From Cristatella mucedo (taxonomy: Eukaryota; Bryozoa; Phylactolaemata; Cristatellidae), in assembly GCA_009760855.2 (NCBI GenBank), contig WPIO01000019.1:2911501-2975500 (forward strand): DNA of 64,000 nt. Reading direction: 5' to 3'. The translations under genes were made by a program, and so were the position numbers. The notes beneath the pieces were generated by a model, which did no database searches, was not told the origin of the DNA, and saw only the letters and a program-made list of their open reading frames with translations. Below are positions 49,735-61,600 of this stretch, in pieces; the stretch's first letter is position 1, and every line of letters starts with the position of its first letter.

Positions 49735-49800
49735 AAGTGAATAGAAAGAGATTAAGTTTTCTGAGGGCGAAACGTTAATGCATTATTATTCCTATTAAAA
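49735..49800 (+). repeat. degenerate LINE- or SINE-type 3' tail
   Basis: GTGAATAGAAAGAGATTAAG and TTTTCTGAGGGCG are followed by GCATTATTATT. The left half resembles the SINE version (GAATAGAGATTAAG), the right half the LINE version. Confidence 0.55.
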
Positions 49801-52092
49801 TGCATAGAATAAGTGCCTCCGTGGTTCTTGTCCCCCTTTACGCATTAGCCAGCGTTGAGCTTCCTTCCTCCCGTCGCCCTGCCATGATCGATCAAAGGCG
49901 ACCTGGTATCGTATGAGCTACGAAGTAAGACCAGCGCCCCTAGTATTAGCGAGCGCTTCGCTCTCCAACAGCACAACAGAGTTCATATGCTTGCGCATCA
50001 TATCGACGACCATTTGAACTAAGATGCTGGCAAAGCTCGACGCGAAATTACGTTGCGCTTAAAGCTGCAAGGATGAATGAAAGCCAGCGTTGTCCAGCTC
50101 TCATGCAGCAGTACCGGCCTCCCGCATCCAAGATGCGCAAATGGTTCGTTCCGATCACGAGGCAGATCAGCGCACAAGTTCTTAAACTGCGCTAGAATCA
50201 GCATGCAAAAAGGCGCTCATTTTTCATAATAGCACATCTGCTGGAACGTCCGCTTAGTGGATGGCACGTGCGGGTGCTTAACCGGATGTCGCGATGGGAC
50301 GTAGATCGTATTTCGAAACTTCTGCCATCAAAGAGCTCCACTGGCCCTGACCTGGCGCGGGTTGTTCACACGTGTAGAGCTAAGAGTCACTACCGCTCGC
50401 TGGTAAGTGTGCCACTAGTGCATAATATTGTTACCTCCGTACCCGTGCTTGCATTATTTTCTCTCTTCTCCCCCTCTTGGCCTTTGGGCGTTCCAGCATG
50501 CTGGAAGTGACGCCTTTATGTTCACGAAGCACGACTTCCGAAGGTGGCTGCCATTTCTAGCACGTCGTTGGATCTGCACGGTCGATTTGAGTTGCTGGAC
50601 GTCGACGATACCTCTAGCGTGACTTTTAGAGCACGCGGTGTAGGGCTGTTCGCGTTTCAGAGTCTCTTGCGGGCGCACGACGCTACCGCTGCAAGCGTCG
50701 TCGCTAGGTCGTCAGACCGTCGCTCTGCCGGGCGTGCCGGTGCGACGGTTTCTTCTGCGCGTCCTTCCTTTCGTCGCATCGCACGGCGCGTCCGTGTGTC
50801 GTACGCAGCTTGCATACGCAGGCTCTCTTGGGTCCGAGCTGCTGATATTCCGCCACTGCGCATAGCCCCATGTGCAGCAGCTCTTTAACTGTCACACGAT
50901 GCACCCCTACCCAGCAAAGCGTTCGTCCCAGGCAGGTTATACTTGTGCGCTGCCGCGTTCGAGTGCGCCGTTGCTGGCGCCTCGCTAAGCTCTCCTTGCG
51001 TGTAATCAGTCACCCGTTCGACAACGTTGCCTCGTCGTCTAGCATTGTGTCGTGGTCGCCCTATTTCTGAGATTGTATGCTACTGGTATAGTGGCACGTT
51101 ACTCTTATGTCTGCTACTTTTTCAATGCCCCGATCAATGGAATCAGGCTTGACTTGAGTTAGTTGCAGCTGAGCATTCTTATGGGACCCTTTTGTGTGAC
51201 CGGTATTTGGATGTGGTAAACCAGTTGTTCGTTGTGCTTGAACGAGACCTTGATGTAGGGGCCCATCTATATTTTAAAGGTCAGGGATGTTTCTCTTAGT
51301 ACCCTGCGGCTGCGTCGCACTGTGTGCATATGTCACGTTTGAGCTTCGGCAGTCGGGGAGGCCCTAGCCGTCACTCAGCTGCTTCACCAGGAAATGCTTT
51401 CCAGCTGTGTGTGCACTAGCTGGTTTAGTGTGGAAAGAATTAGCTTTCTGCTGTAAGCAAGGGTCACCTGAACCGGAACGATCGAGCGCAGCTAGCACCA
51501 GAATTTCTGCTTGCCTATTTTTCTTCCTCATTTCCGCCACTCGTCCCAGCACTTGGCAGCAGCTTTGACTGCTGGACATGCTGCCAAGCACCGATGTCCA
51601 TATTTCTTGTTGGTGTCAGCCAAGTTCGCCGGCCAATCAACGCTCATCATTTTCGTATTGAGAATAGCGTGATTGTGCTGGTGTGTCCATTGCTGTAGGA
51701 TCTGGCCATTTAGATTTCATACTTTGAATGGGCGTGGTTTCACCCGACATATGACAGGTGAATGCACGTCGACTTAGATGGCACTATATGGCCTAGTAGG
51801 CCAGCGGCTGAGCAATTTACAAGCATTCGGGTGTGGTGCCTTAACAATGAATGAGTCAGCAGCCCGTGCGTGTCTAAATGTACAGTAAACAAGTCCTCCC
51901 TTAAACTGCCGGGCATGCAAATTTTTGATGATGAAAGATTGATTTGGATTGCTTTTTTAGGATGGAAGTTGATCAGTACCAGCTGACAATTCCGAAACCG
52001 GGACACGGGAAACTGCATGCATTTTTAGTTGCAGATAGTAGATTGTATAAAAAAAATTATAATGCTGACTCCATAGTTGAATGTGCATCAAC

Positions 52093-52133
52093 ACATGAAC
52101 TGGCCTGATGACACATGAACTGGCCGGATGAGC
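52093..52133 (+). repeat. 20-bp tandem duplication
   Basis: ACACATGAACTGGCCTGATG is followed directly by a copy with one difference (GGCCGGATG). Confidence 0.85.
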
Positions 52134-53524
52134 ATGGGGCTGCGAATGCTGCTGGATGACAGGGTGCATCGCAAGTGCATGATCATCAGCACGACCAGTG
52201 CCGAGCCAGACAGGCAGAACGACCAGCGCCAATGTGTTGGTTCTGTCTTTGCGCTCTTGGGTGCCGGCGTTGGGGTCTTAAGGATATCCGGCATCGTGCG
52301 GGGCAGTCGGTAGTCAGGGGCACAGCGTAGCCCACTTCTAATTCTTTGCCTTGTGTGATTGAGACCAGAGGACACGAGGCCCAGCTGTGTGTGAGACTCA
52401 CAGCAGAGGCCTGTGAGGATAGCAAACTCCAGAAGTAGGGTCGAACTGAAGAGTCCACTGAGAGGTGAGCGGAGGCAGCCGTCCAGCATGCGAGATGGCT
52501 GCTCCCTCGCGCTGCCATCGAGTCAGTGCCTTGTCTGGGCGGCATTTCGTAAATGCCCAACCTGCTGACTGTGCAAAAGACCAAAGGTTTAGCTCTTGCT
52601 ATTAGTGATGACACCGAGATCACAAGCGTCTATCCAAAGGCTGTGTCACAGTTGAATCATAATTTGTTATTAAAACCACAAACCCGTATTCATGGCAAGA
52701 GCTCTTATTTGCCAAGACTATTGTTTGGCATGTTGAACATTCAGTCGTGCAGCTAGGTATTGGCTCACACCTGCCTGCTCCTTGCAAGTACTAGCCGGTC
52801 TCTAGTCTGGAGTTTGTTCGGAGAAATCAAAACCTAAACTTGAGTGAGTTTGAGTAGAAGTCATCTTAAGCGTTGCTGCAGATTTGTAATCCATGCCGAG
52901 AGCAGACCTACACTTCTCTCCCAAGTGCACCCAAGTTGTGCTTGAGATATCGGAATGGCTGGGTGCCAGAAGTTCAGTAGCTACAGCTTCCTTACTGTAG
53001 TGATGCTGGAGATAAGGGCTGCTGTTGACTGGCAGTGCACCAGCTTTTGTTTATAAGTAGGAAGCCTTTGTTGAGAGCACTTAACGAGGGACATCTGAAG
53101 CTTCCTGAAAAGATATTGCTCTTCTGGCCGCACAGCCGGGGTGGCGAGAGCGGCACACCACCTTGTTAGGACCTGTAGGCCAGCCATTACCCAAAGCACT
53201 GGTTGGTTGCACTTATTTACTAGGAATCGCAGTTTTGCAGCCTGGAAGAGTTTGGAAAGGCTCTAGTTGCTATGGCTTTGCCTACCATCTCATGGCTGTG
53301 GGTTCTCACCAACACCACTGTTCGTAGCAAGTTGAGTGCTTTGTGAGATTTCGCTGTTATTTTTGGGCATCTTTATTTGAGCGCGCTTGAAATATGGAGG
53401 CGAATTTCTCTGCATCGTTGTCACCATTGTTTGCTGATTTGCTCGGTCAGTGGTTGCTCTATTAACCGGGACTGTTGCAGAGGAACAGCAAGGAAAGTAA
53501 TAAGACAGCTTACAGGCGGCCATC

Positions 53525-53666
53525 ATGACGTCGCTAGCTCGACAGCTGGAGAGGCTCGCCGTGCCACACACACAAGCCATTCTTGCTGATGACCGTAAAC
53601 GGGTCTCGCTGCTCTTTGATCCTAAAGAAGCTGCAAATCTCGACCGCTCTGAAGTCTTGCAGATTG
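53525..53666 (+). CDS. HEATR1: HEATR1 exon 1 (start codon)
   Basis: The exon opens with ATG in a good context (A at -3) and reads MTSLARQLERLAVPH, matching the family's N-terminus, then LLFDPKEAANLDR. It ends in phase 1 before GTATGT. No in-frame upstream ATG is needed. A 22-bp tandem duplication (53678-53721) begins 12 bp after the donor, inside the intron. Confidence 0.93.
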
Positions 53667-56600
53667 GTATGTGCATGTATGATCGCCTGGCGCTGCTTGC
53701 GGGATCGCCTGGCACTGCTTGCTCGTGCTCTGCAGCTGCACGCCTTCACGCTTTGCAGCGTGGTGGCTTGGTGACAAGCAAACTTCTGCCCTCATTTTGG
53801 GGTGCATTGGCCAAAATTTTGCTCTGCTTGACGTCCGTAGAACGGTAGCCACTCTGACATACGCACGGCTAATGATCGCCAGCCCTAGATCTTCCCTGCG
53901 TCTCGTCCTGACCTAACACTAGATGACTACTTAGGCTCCACAGTCAAAGTCTGCCTGCTTTCAGCTACATACCATTGTAAACATTCCGGCATGTTTAGAT
54001 AAGGATACCCTTGCCTAGTTGGTCCATGCATTTATTGTTATTATTACTATTATTATTACACTTGAATGACGGGCACTTGATACACACAACCGTGTCAACT
54101 TTGGAAATTTTAGCAACCAACGTGTCATCCAGCACTGCCTATTGCCCGGTTATATGTGCTCGTGCATATTCAAAATGACGATCGGTTCTTCTTACCCCAG
54201 GAGCCTTCAACTTGTTGGCCGTAGCTTTTTATCCTGTCGTTCCTACACACTGCTCATTCCCACCGGTCGATCTGTTTTAAGCAGCAGTGCAACTGTGCTG
54301 CACCGGTGTGGATTGTTTTAATTCCCCCTTGTTTTAAAGATTTGGCTAATGTACCAGAAGCAGTGCATTCGGAATTATATCGTGGGCTCACAAATTTTAC
54401 GAAGGTTACAAAGCAGTTCCAGATGGTTGTAATATTCGTGTCGTTGAGCAGGAGTCCAACTCGTTTAGCAATCTAATAAGGTCCTTAAGTACCAACTAAC
54501 AGTGCATGTGGAATATTCGTAGAATTCGGTGCGTGCATAAGGCTGGCAGCACTTTTTGGTGGTGTCTTTTTTTGTAGCACTTTACTGATAGGTCTGACAG
54601 GGAGAAGCTCGCGCCACCTTCACAATTGGTAACTAGTGGGCATCTTTAGCCGTACAGGCATCCTGGAGCAGGGCAGGGCTCTTTTCTTTACCAGCAGACC
54701 CGATGGGTTCTGCTTGGCTTGGTCGTGCAGGTTTTGCCTACCTTCAGGCTGATGCTGCTGACCACTGCCGGTTACTAGTCACCCAGCTGCTGGCTCGAAT
54801 AATTAATTTCTTGTGTGCTGTTACTGGATATTCGAAAGACCCGGCACCTGCCTGCCACAGTGGGAAAAGGGGAAATGTACTGCTATATGCTATCTGTTGC
54901 TGGAGTTGTAAGCATATCCTGGGATGATAATAATGATAATGGCTTCGTGCTTTGCCCTTCCAAATGTCCATGTTCTTCCTCCAGCTAGTCGTGTTTGCTC
55001 AGGGGGACAAGCTTTTTGTTGTGCTCACCTTAAACCCCCGTGTTTTCATGTGTATAGGATTTATTAATGGAGAGCCGTGGCTGCCTCGATGTGGGCCGTG
55101 TATTATTAGCAGTGATGGCACGCTGTAAACTAAGAGAAAAATTCCTAATGGTAATTTCGCGTGGCTTGCAATTGGTCAGAACTAATGATGCCGTTTAAAT
55201 TCGTAAATGCACCGTCCTGTGCTACACTATAGGTTTTTGCTTATTCCAAATCAGAGCAGACAAATACCTTCAGCTTTTCATTTTGCACATGTTTTCGTTA
55301 GAGTAGCTGAGCTTTGTTGGATTGTTCAGCAGCTGGCTTTTAAGTAGATCTGACGTTGTCTGTGGTACAGCACCAATTCATTGTTTTGAAATGCAAAATG
55401 TGATACCCTGGGCAGGGCAGTGTGTACAGTTAATAGCTCATAAAACTCTCGGATGCAAGCCTGATCATTCGGGTTAGACGATTCCTAGTGAAAGGCAATC
55501 GGCTGCTGCCTCGTGGTTCTTAGTTGCATTGCCTTGCCGTGAAGTGAACTGACTCCAATGGTTCTTCCATTGCACTTCTCGGAACGTAGGCTGAAATGCA
55601 TGCAGCACGCAAACTGTCACTCGATGTTTCACAGGACAGTCTGTCACGGTTGACCGATGCTGTACGAGCAGTTACTTATGAGAAGATGCCTGAGCTCTTA
55701 GATCTCATCTGTATGGCCTTTGTTATCTCATTGCAGGCATCAATGGATTGCTGGAGCTCTGCACCAGGGATGAGACATTTGCCAAGTTCAAAAGCACGCT
55801 GTATGAGAGAAACGCCGAGGGCTTCGAAAGGAGCTTGCAGACCAAGGAGGTCAATCAGCGTCTTGACCAAGTGATCCGCGAGTTCCTCGTTCGCCTGTCG
55901 CCATATTTTCTGTTGAGTGCTGCTCACAAGGCGCTCGAGTGGCTAATCTGCAGGTAAGCTTATGTCTCTGGTAAGCTCTGTTGATCGGCAAAAGGCAGCA
56001 GTTGCCATAGAGAGGGCCTAGCTCCATTTTGGTGTGAGCAGGGCAGCTGATAGATAGCATATTGCCTAGCACCTTGCCCAGTACCTAGCAGCAGCTAGTT
56101 GGCCCGAGATCTGTAGCCGACGTACATTGGGAAGTTGCAACGGCATGGCATCATGAAGTTTCTAACGTCGGTATGTAAGAAACGGATGCTGCATTCTTAC
56201 CACCTTGTTCTAGTGAGCTGTGTGCAAAGAAATTTGCCTCGTGCCGCAGCCTAGCTCCCATGCCTCCCCTGCTTGGTGGTAGGTTGAAGCGCAACCAAAG
56301 CACACTGAAGCAGAGTCGATCGCTGATAGTTTTTACGAGTATGGCCGAAGGCATGCATCTTGTATGTCGCATTCCAGTGCTGACCTATAGTGCACACGAG
56401 TGAGCTTAAGCGTTCCTCACTTGTCGTCAGATGCCGAACGTCTGCTGGCACATCGATGCCGATGCCACCAAAGCCACCAAGACAACCAGAGCTGCTTGAA
56501 CTGCCTATCCCGTAGACGATTCAAGTGCTAGATGCATTATTATCTATACCTCGGCGTTGTCTGTGCGGTAGCAGTTAGTGATTATCAGCTGCCTGTTCAG

Positions 56601-58554
56601 ACTGGTGTGCATTGTAACAACAGGCTGACCTTGCCTTTTACATATATGATGCTGTATTTAATGTCAGTTCCGCCCCCACTTGGTCCAGCAGGAGTAAGGG
56701 GAACGTGAACGTTTCTACGTGGTGTCCTCAGAGTCTGCCATTGCAGCCGTGTGCGCAGGCTCGAGCCTCCCACCTAGAAAAAGTTATCCAACGTAAAGGA
56801 TGCCTGCTTGCATGCTATACGTTTCCTTGTTGACTTACTTTCAGCATTTTTGTATTTCTCTATCTGCGATCGTTGTCTTTAGCATGGTCAGGCGCATTAG
56901 CCTTTATTTGTCTTGGGGACAAATTAAAATCGTTTGAGATTTAAGATGTGCTGTAGCCTCTGGCTGTGCCAGCTGCATGCTTGTCCTGAGCTTGTCTCTC
57001 GATCCTGGGTCCACTATATGGGCTGCCAAACCTCTGCATTTACTGCCATGGCTCGTGTTTGGAGGTTATTTTACTGTACATGGCAAAGTTTGGCATGTGA
57101 TTGATGATATCTGTAGCATTTGCATACTTCACGCGAATAATTTAAAAAGGGGGTGCACGTTGCCTTGAATTGCGCAGCTATAAGATACGCTGCTTCGTAC
57201 AAGCAAAGCTGTTAGGTTGAGACTTAGCTATATTTTGCATTGCAATGGTGCAGTAGTGAAGAGAAGGATCTCGAAGTAAGTTGTGCACGTAGGTATGATA
57301 ATTAGGTTGCCTTAGCTTCATTCTTGAATATGCAAAGCCCAGATGGGATAAACAGACTAGGTGTTAAAACAGTAAGCTTGGAAACTTTTTCTATGCTTCT
57401 GGATTCGTAGCCGAGGTGCAGGTTGACATTTAAAGTACCGCATGCTGCTGAGCTGCCTCTGGTGCTGAGTCCTCTGGTCTGTGGTCTCGAACGGTTTTTC
57501 TGGCCGTGTATTCAACCAACCATCACTTCAAGTGACTCGAGCATCTTTGGTGTCGTTACTGCGATCTCGGCAATTGACTTGATGCAGGGGGAGGAAGTTA
57601 GGTATTTGTATTATTTTCATAAAGAAAAATTAACTTTTGCGATACTTGCTTCCAAGTGGCAGGAAGACTTCCAGCCGCCTAAAGCCAAGCATTCTCTGAG
57701 AGAATTTGTTTAATTGTTGTGCTATGCACTTTTGGCTCGGAATCTGTAATGTTGTGGGAAAGAAAGTAACTTGGGGGATGTGATCTTGCTTCTACATCCA
57801 TGGCTTGCTGATTTGCTAGTGATGCTCTGCCCTCCTAATGCTGGCCGTCTACGGCGTCTCCACTGTGTCCCACTGCGATTCAGCTGGCCTCTTGGTTGTG
57901 CTTTGCAACAGCAGGCTTGCTGCCTTGGTCTGCTGTTTTTGGGTGGACCTGCAGCTTCCAAAGATTCCCGAGTTTCTTGTTAAATGCATATGACTTAAGC
58001 TAGTGCATTGTAGGTTGTTGCTGCATTCTGTGCTCATCGTTCCTCCTTATGATTCAGGTACCATATTCACCTATACAATGTGGACGACATACTCCTCTGC
58101 ATCTTGCCGTATCATGATACAATGATATTCGTACGCATAGTACAGCTACTGAAGATCTCCAATCCTACGTCCAAGTGGAACTGGCTAGAGCCCATCCAGG
58201 TGGGTGACCGTTGGTTGATCTAGTGCCGGTGATAGTGTCTTGTTTGTCTGCATTGAATGCATGGCCCGGCCTGGTCATGGTCTGCAGGCCTGTTGACAGC
58301 TGACAGTTTGGGGGGAGGGTCAGACTGCGGAGCTGCCAAGCAGAGTAGCACTCTCTGATCGACTGATCTTACCTTGAGCTTGGTGATCTGCACCATTGAC
58401 ACACCTTTACCTTGCTGTGTCGTTCGAATCAGCCTTCATTATCCATATCCAGATGTATATGCAACTGTGCACTCGTATTGTAGACAAACGCATAATATTA
58501 GAATGGGGCCATCTCTCTGTGTCTGTCTTCTGACTTTTAGTTGTTGTCTTTGTA

Positions 58555-58624
<70 letters not shown>

Positions 58625-61600
58625 ACTCGGTCTCTCTCTCTCTCCCCCCTCTCTCTGGCAATGCGATCGCATCTTTTGCTTGCACCAGCCAAACCAGCCC
58701 ACCTCATTGGTCCTGCGGTCGTGTGCTCACGCATCACCCGCTCACAGCTTCCTGTCCTCTCAGTTGTTTCTTGCTCTAAATTGAGCTCTGGTAATCAGGC
58801 CTTCAGTTTGTGTGCGCTGAAAGTCTGCACCTTGCTGCTTACGGCTTCTGTTATCACCTTCATTGACTTAGCATCCTTTAAATTTCAGCTCATGACTCAT
58901 CTGTTCCACTCATCCTTTGCTGCGACCCAGTGAACGTCATTTTTCATCCCGTTTGCTTTGCCTTCATTCGTGGTCTTGAATCAGAGCATGTTACTAACCA
59001 GAGACAGGGATCCTGCTAACCCATAGCCTGGTGTGTCATCGTGTGTGCTGTGCATGCTTATCCCAGCTTATACGCATCTTGTCTAAGCATGATAGCTTGC
59101 TTGTAATTAACTCTTGGTTATTGCTTGCTGAAAGTTGTAGCACTCTCTTTCATCTTCCCACTCTCTATCTGTCTGTCAACGTCAGGCTCACATGCTATGC
59201 TACTACGCACTTACATAAACAAGTATGTGCTATTTTCCATTCACTCGATATTCTTAAATATCGTACACTCGTCAGTCATGTGTGTTAAAAATGGTACAAC
59301 TGCATGATTGGCACATGTGGCAGCATACAGAAGCATCATGTGTTCATGCAGCAGCGTGCTTTCTGCTGGCCGACATGATCTCACTGAAAGCCTGCGCGAA
59401 TGTAGAGTGTCTTGGATTTTTGCATCGTTTTGCAGAAACCCGGCGTGCCATTGCCGGCCGCAACCTTGGTCACTCATTGCTACAAAGACGTCGATTTCTT
59501 CAACTTCGTCTGCTCCATGGTACCCGAGTTTATCAAGGTAGGCACGGTCTAGGCCTTTCAGCTCAATTCCCAGAAGTGACCTCCGCCGCTGTCGTCTATG
59601 CAGCGCAGTGTATTTGCAGATGCATGCCACTGTGCTTGCTTTGCCTTGAGTGAGGCCGCCGCCATTCTGCTTTCTCATGTGGGCACATGGCTTCCTTTAT
59701 AAAATGCCCTCCCAGGCTGTCACTCGCGCGCTCGCTCTCACCGGCTACTAAGCGGTCGAACGTTGTTGCTCGTTCCAGGTGCTGGGTGCCGACAGCCCCG
59801 GCTCGCCGCTTAACGTCGTGCTCGCCTTCTACACGACCGCCCTCGTCGGAGCGCTCGGCGGCGCTCCCACCGTGACCGACTTGCTCGTGGCGCCGCTGAT
59901 GCCGTTCCTTGTTCGCGGCCTCAAGTCGCGCTGCATCGACTACCGCGCTGCCACGTACATGATTGTCTGCCAGCTGCTGAGCCGCGCCACGCTGCAGAGC
60001 AGCGCGCTGGACGCCCTGCTGCCCGCGCTGCTCCGGCACGTGCCCGCCGAGCTTGCGTTCGAGGGCGTCGCCGTCGTTGCTCTCGCGTTCGACACGCAGC
60101 AGAAGATGAGCTGCCTGCCTAGCAAGTAAGTGCGACGGCCAGTCCATAGCCGATCGGCCGATCCGAACCACGCTCTCGTTGATCTCCTGACTCCCCTTGC
60201 GGGCGGAGACCAGGCGCCGCTTCTGCCGTTTGCCGTCCGCTTCCTGTGAGGCGTCGTCCTCTGCCACCACCGAAAGGTCACCTCATGGAGCTGCTCACTT
60301 GTTGCAGAGCGTTTGGGCACCTGTGTCGAGTGCCGGGCGTCGTCCAGTCGCTCGTCCGGCTGCACACCGCCGGCGCTTTAGCCGCCCTGCTGCCGCACCT
60401 GCTGCGGCGCCTCGTGCCAGCCGCAGTCGGCGATCGCTGCGGAGGTGGTGCAGGATCGGCGGCGGCGGCCAGCAGCGACGCCGACCACAACGACGATCGG
60501 CAGCCACATGCCGGACCCACACAGTTTGCCTCACTTCTCGGCGGCTTCCTTGACGATGCGAAGCTGCAGCATGACGACGCTGCCCTCCTCCTCAGGTCGG
60601 CGGACAGCAGCAGCGGCGTCTACAGTGATATTCGTGACCTGTTGCCGGCTTCAAAATATTTGAAGCCTTTTGCAGATAGATATAGATATAATTCATTTGT
60701 ATAGTGCCCCAAGAGAACTTAATCTCTATTCGTGCGTTTCATGAGAACTTAATCTCCATTCGGGCGGTTAATCTCTATTAGGGCGCCTTGGGGCTCGAGC
60801 CCATGACCTCAGCCAGACCTTGGTCGGGGCGAGCACCTTAACCGCTGGACCAAACCAGCTCGCAGGTGTGTTTGTGAGTTCCCTCTATCGTAAAGGGTCA
60901 AGTCTCGAACACGATGCTCTTCTGCTGATTAGCACAGGCAGTACTTGCAGATTAAGTAAAGTGTCGATGTATCTTATTTGTAATGCCATCCTGGTGTAGC
61001 AGATGCATGTGTAATACATTTCTTTGTCAAAAGGGAATATACAGCCATGGCTGATTAAGATGTGTGCGTGTGTGTATACTTACGGGTGTGTGTATGTATG
61101 CTTGGTGAGCCGTGATGGCACACTAGGTAAGGTGGTTGCTTTTCCCGAGGTCGTGGGTTCGAATCATGGATGGGCGATTCCTTATTGCCACTGCAAGTAG
61201 TGGGATAGCTGTAAAGGCTCTTTTTTCGCTATACACAAAAGGCTGTTGAATCAGCTATTGTTATCATGTTGCAACTAAATATCGATTGGCCATCAATGCA
61301 TTTTTCAGTTTAGAAATTATCCCATGCTCTTTTAAGGTGGTTTGTAGTTAGTGCAAAAGTGCTTCTCAGCAGTCCTGTTAGTTGATGTAAATGTGGTCTA
61401 GTTTTTACTCGAGGGCAAGCTGAGCTGCTTTGTCGCTATCTTTCTCATACCAGGGCTCATTTGTTTAAATTAGCAGCAGAGTTAGCACACTCCTTGTGGT
61501 TGTCAGACGATTCTAGCAGTTTTTTTATGTTGCCGTTAGAAGTACAGACTCTAGTCTTCAGTAGGGGCTTCGTGCTCTATCGTAGTTAAATGTGCGTGGC

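Larger units (their letters stand above)
48101..53524. other. intergenic region between the two genes
   Basis: About 5.4 kb without a supported exon. It contains a LINE/SINE-type tail at 49735, the 10-bp hairpin at 49021, a CpG-richer part at 50540-50900 with overlapping frames, and the duplication at 52093. The HEATR1 promoter should lie at its right end, but I see no TATA box there. Confidence 0.5.

Noticed and set aside
52186-52623. Minus-strand open frame of 145 codons upstream of HEATR1
   Set aside because: It has no motif, overlaps a tandem duplication, and has no consistent splice signals. Probably chance.
59596-60270. Minus-strand open frame of 224 codons
   Set aside because: It is the antisense shadow of HEATR1 exon 5 and its flanks. 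The plus-strand reading matches a known family.
61105-61180. Functional tRNA gene
   Set aside because: Boxes A and B are present, but acceptor and anticodon stems do not pair properly and the sequence is repeated with a SINE body.
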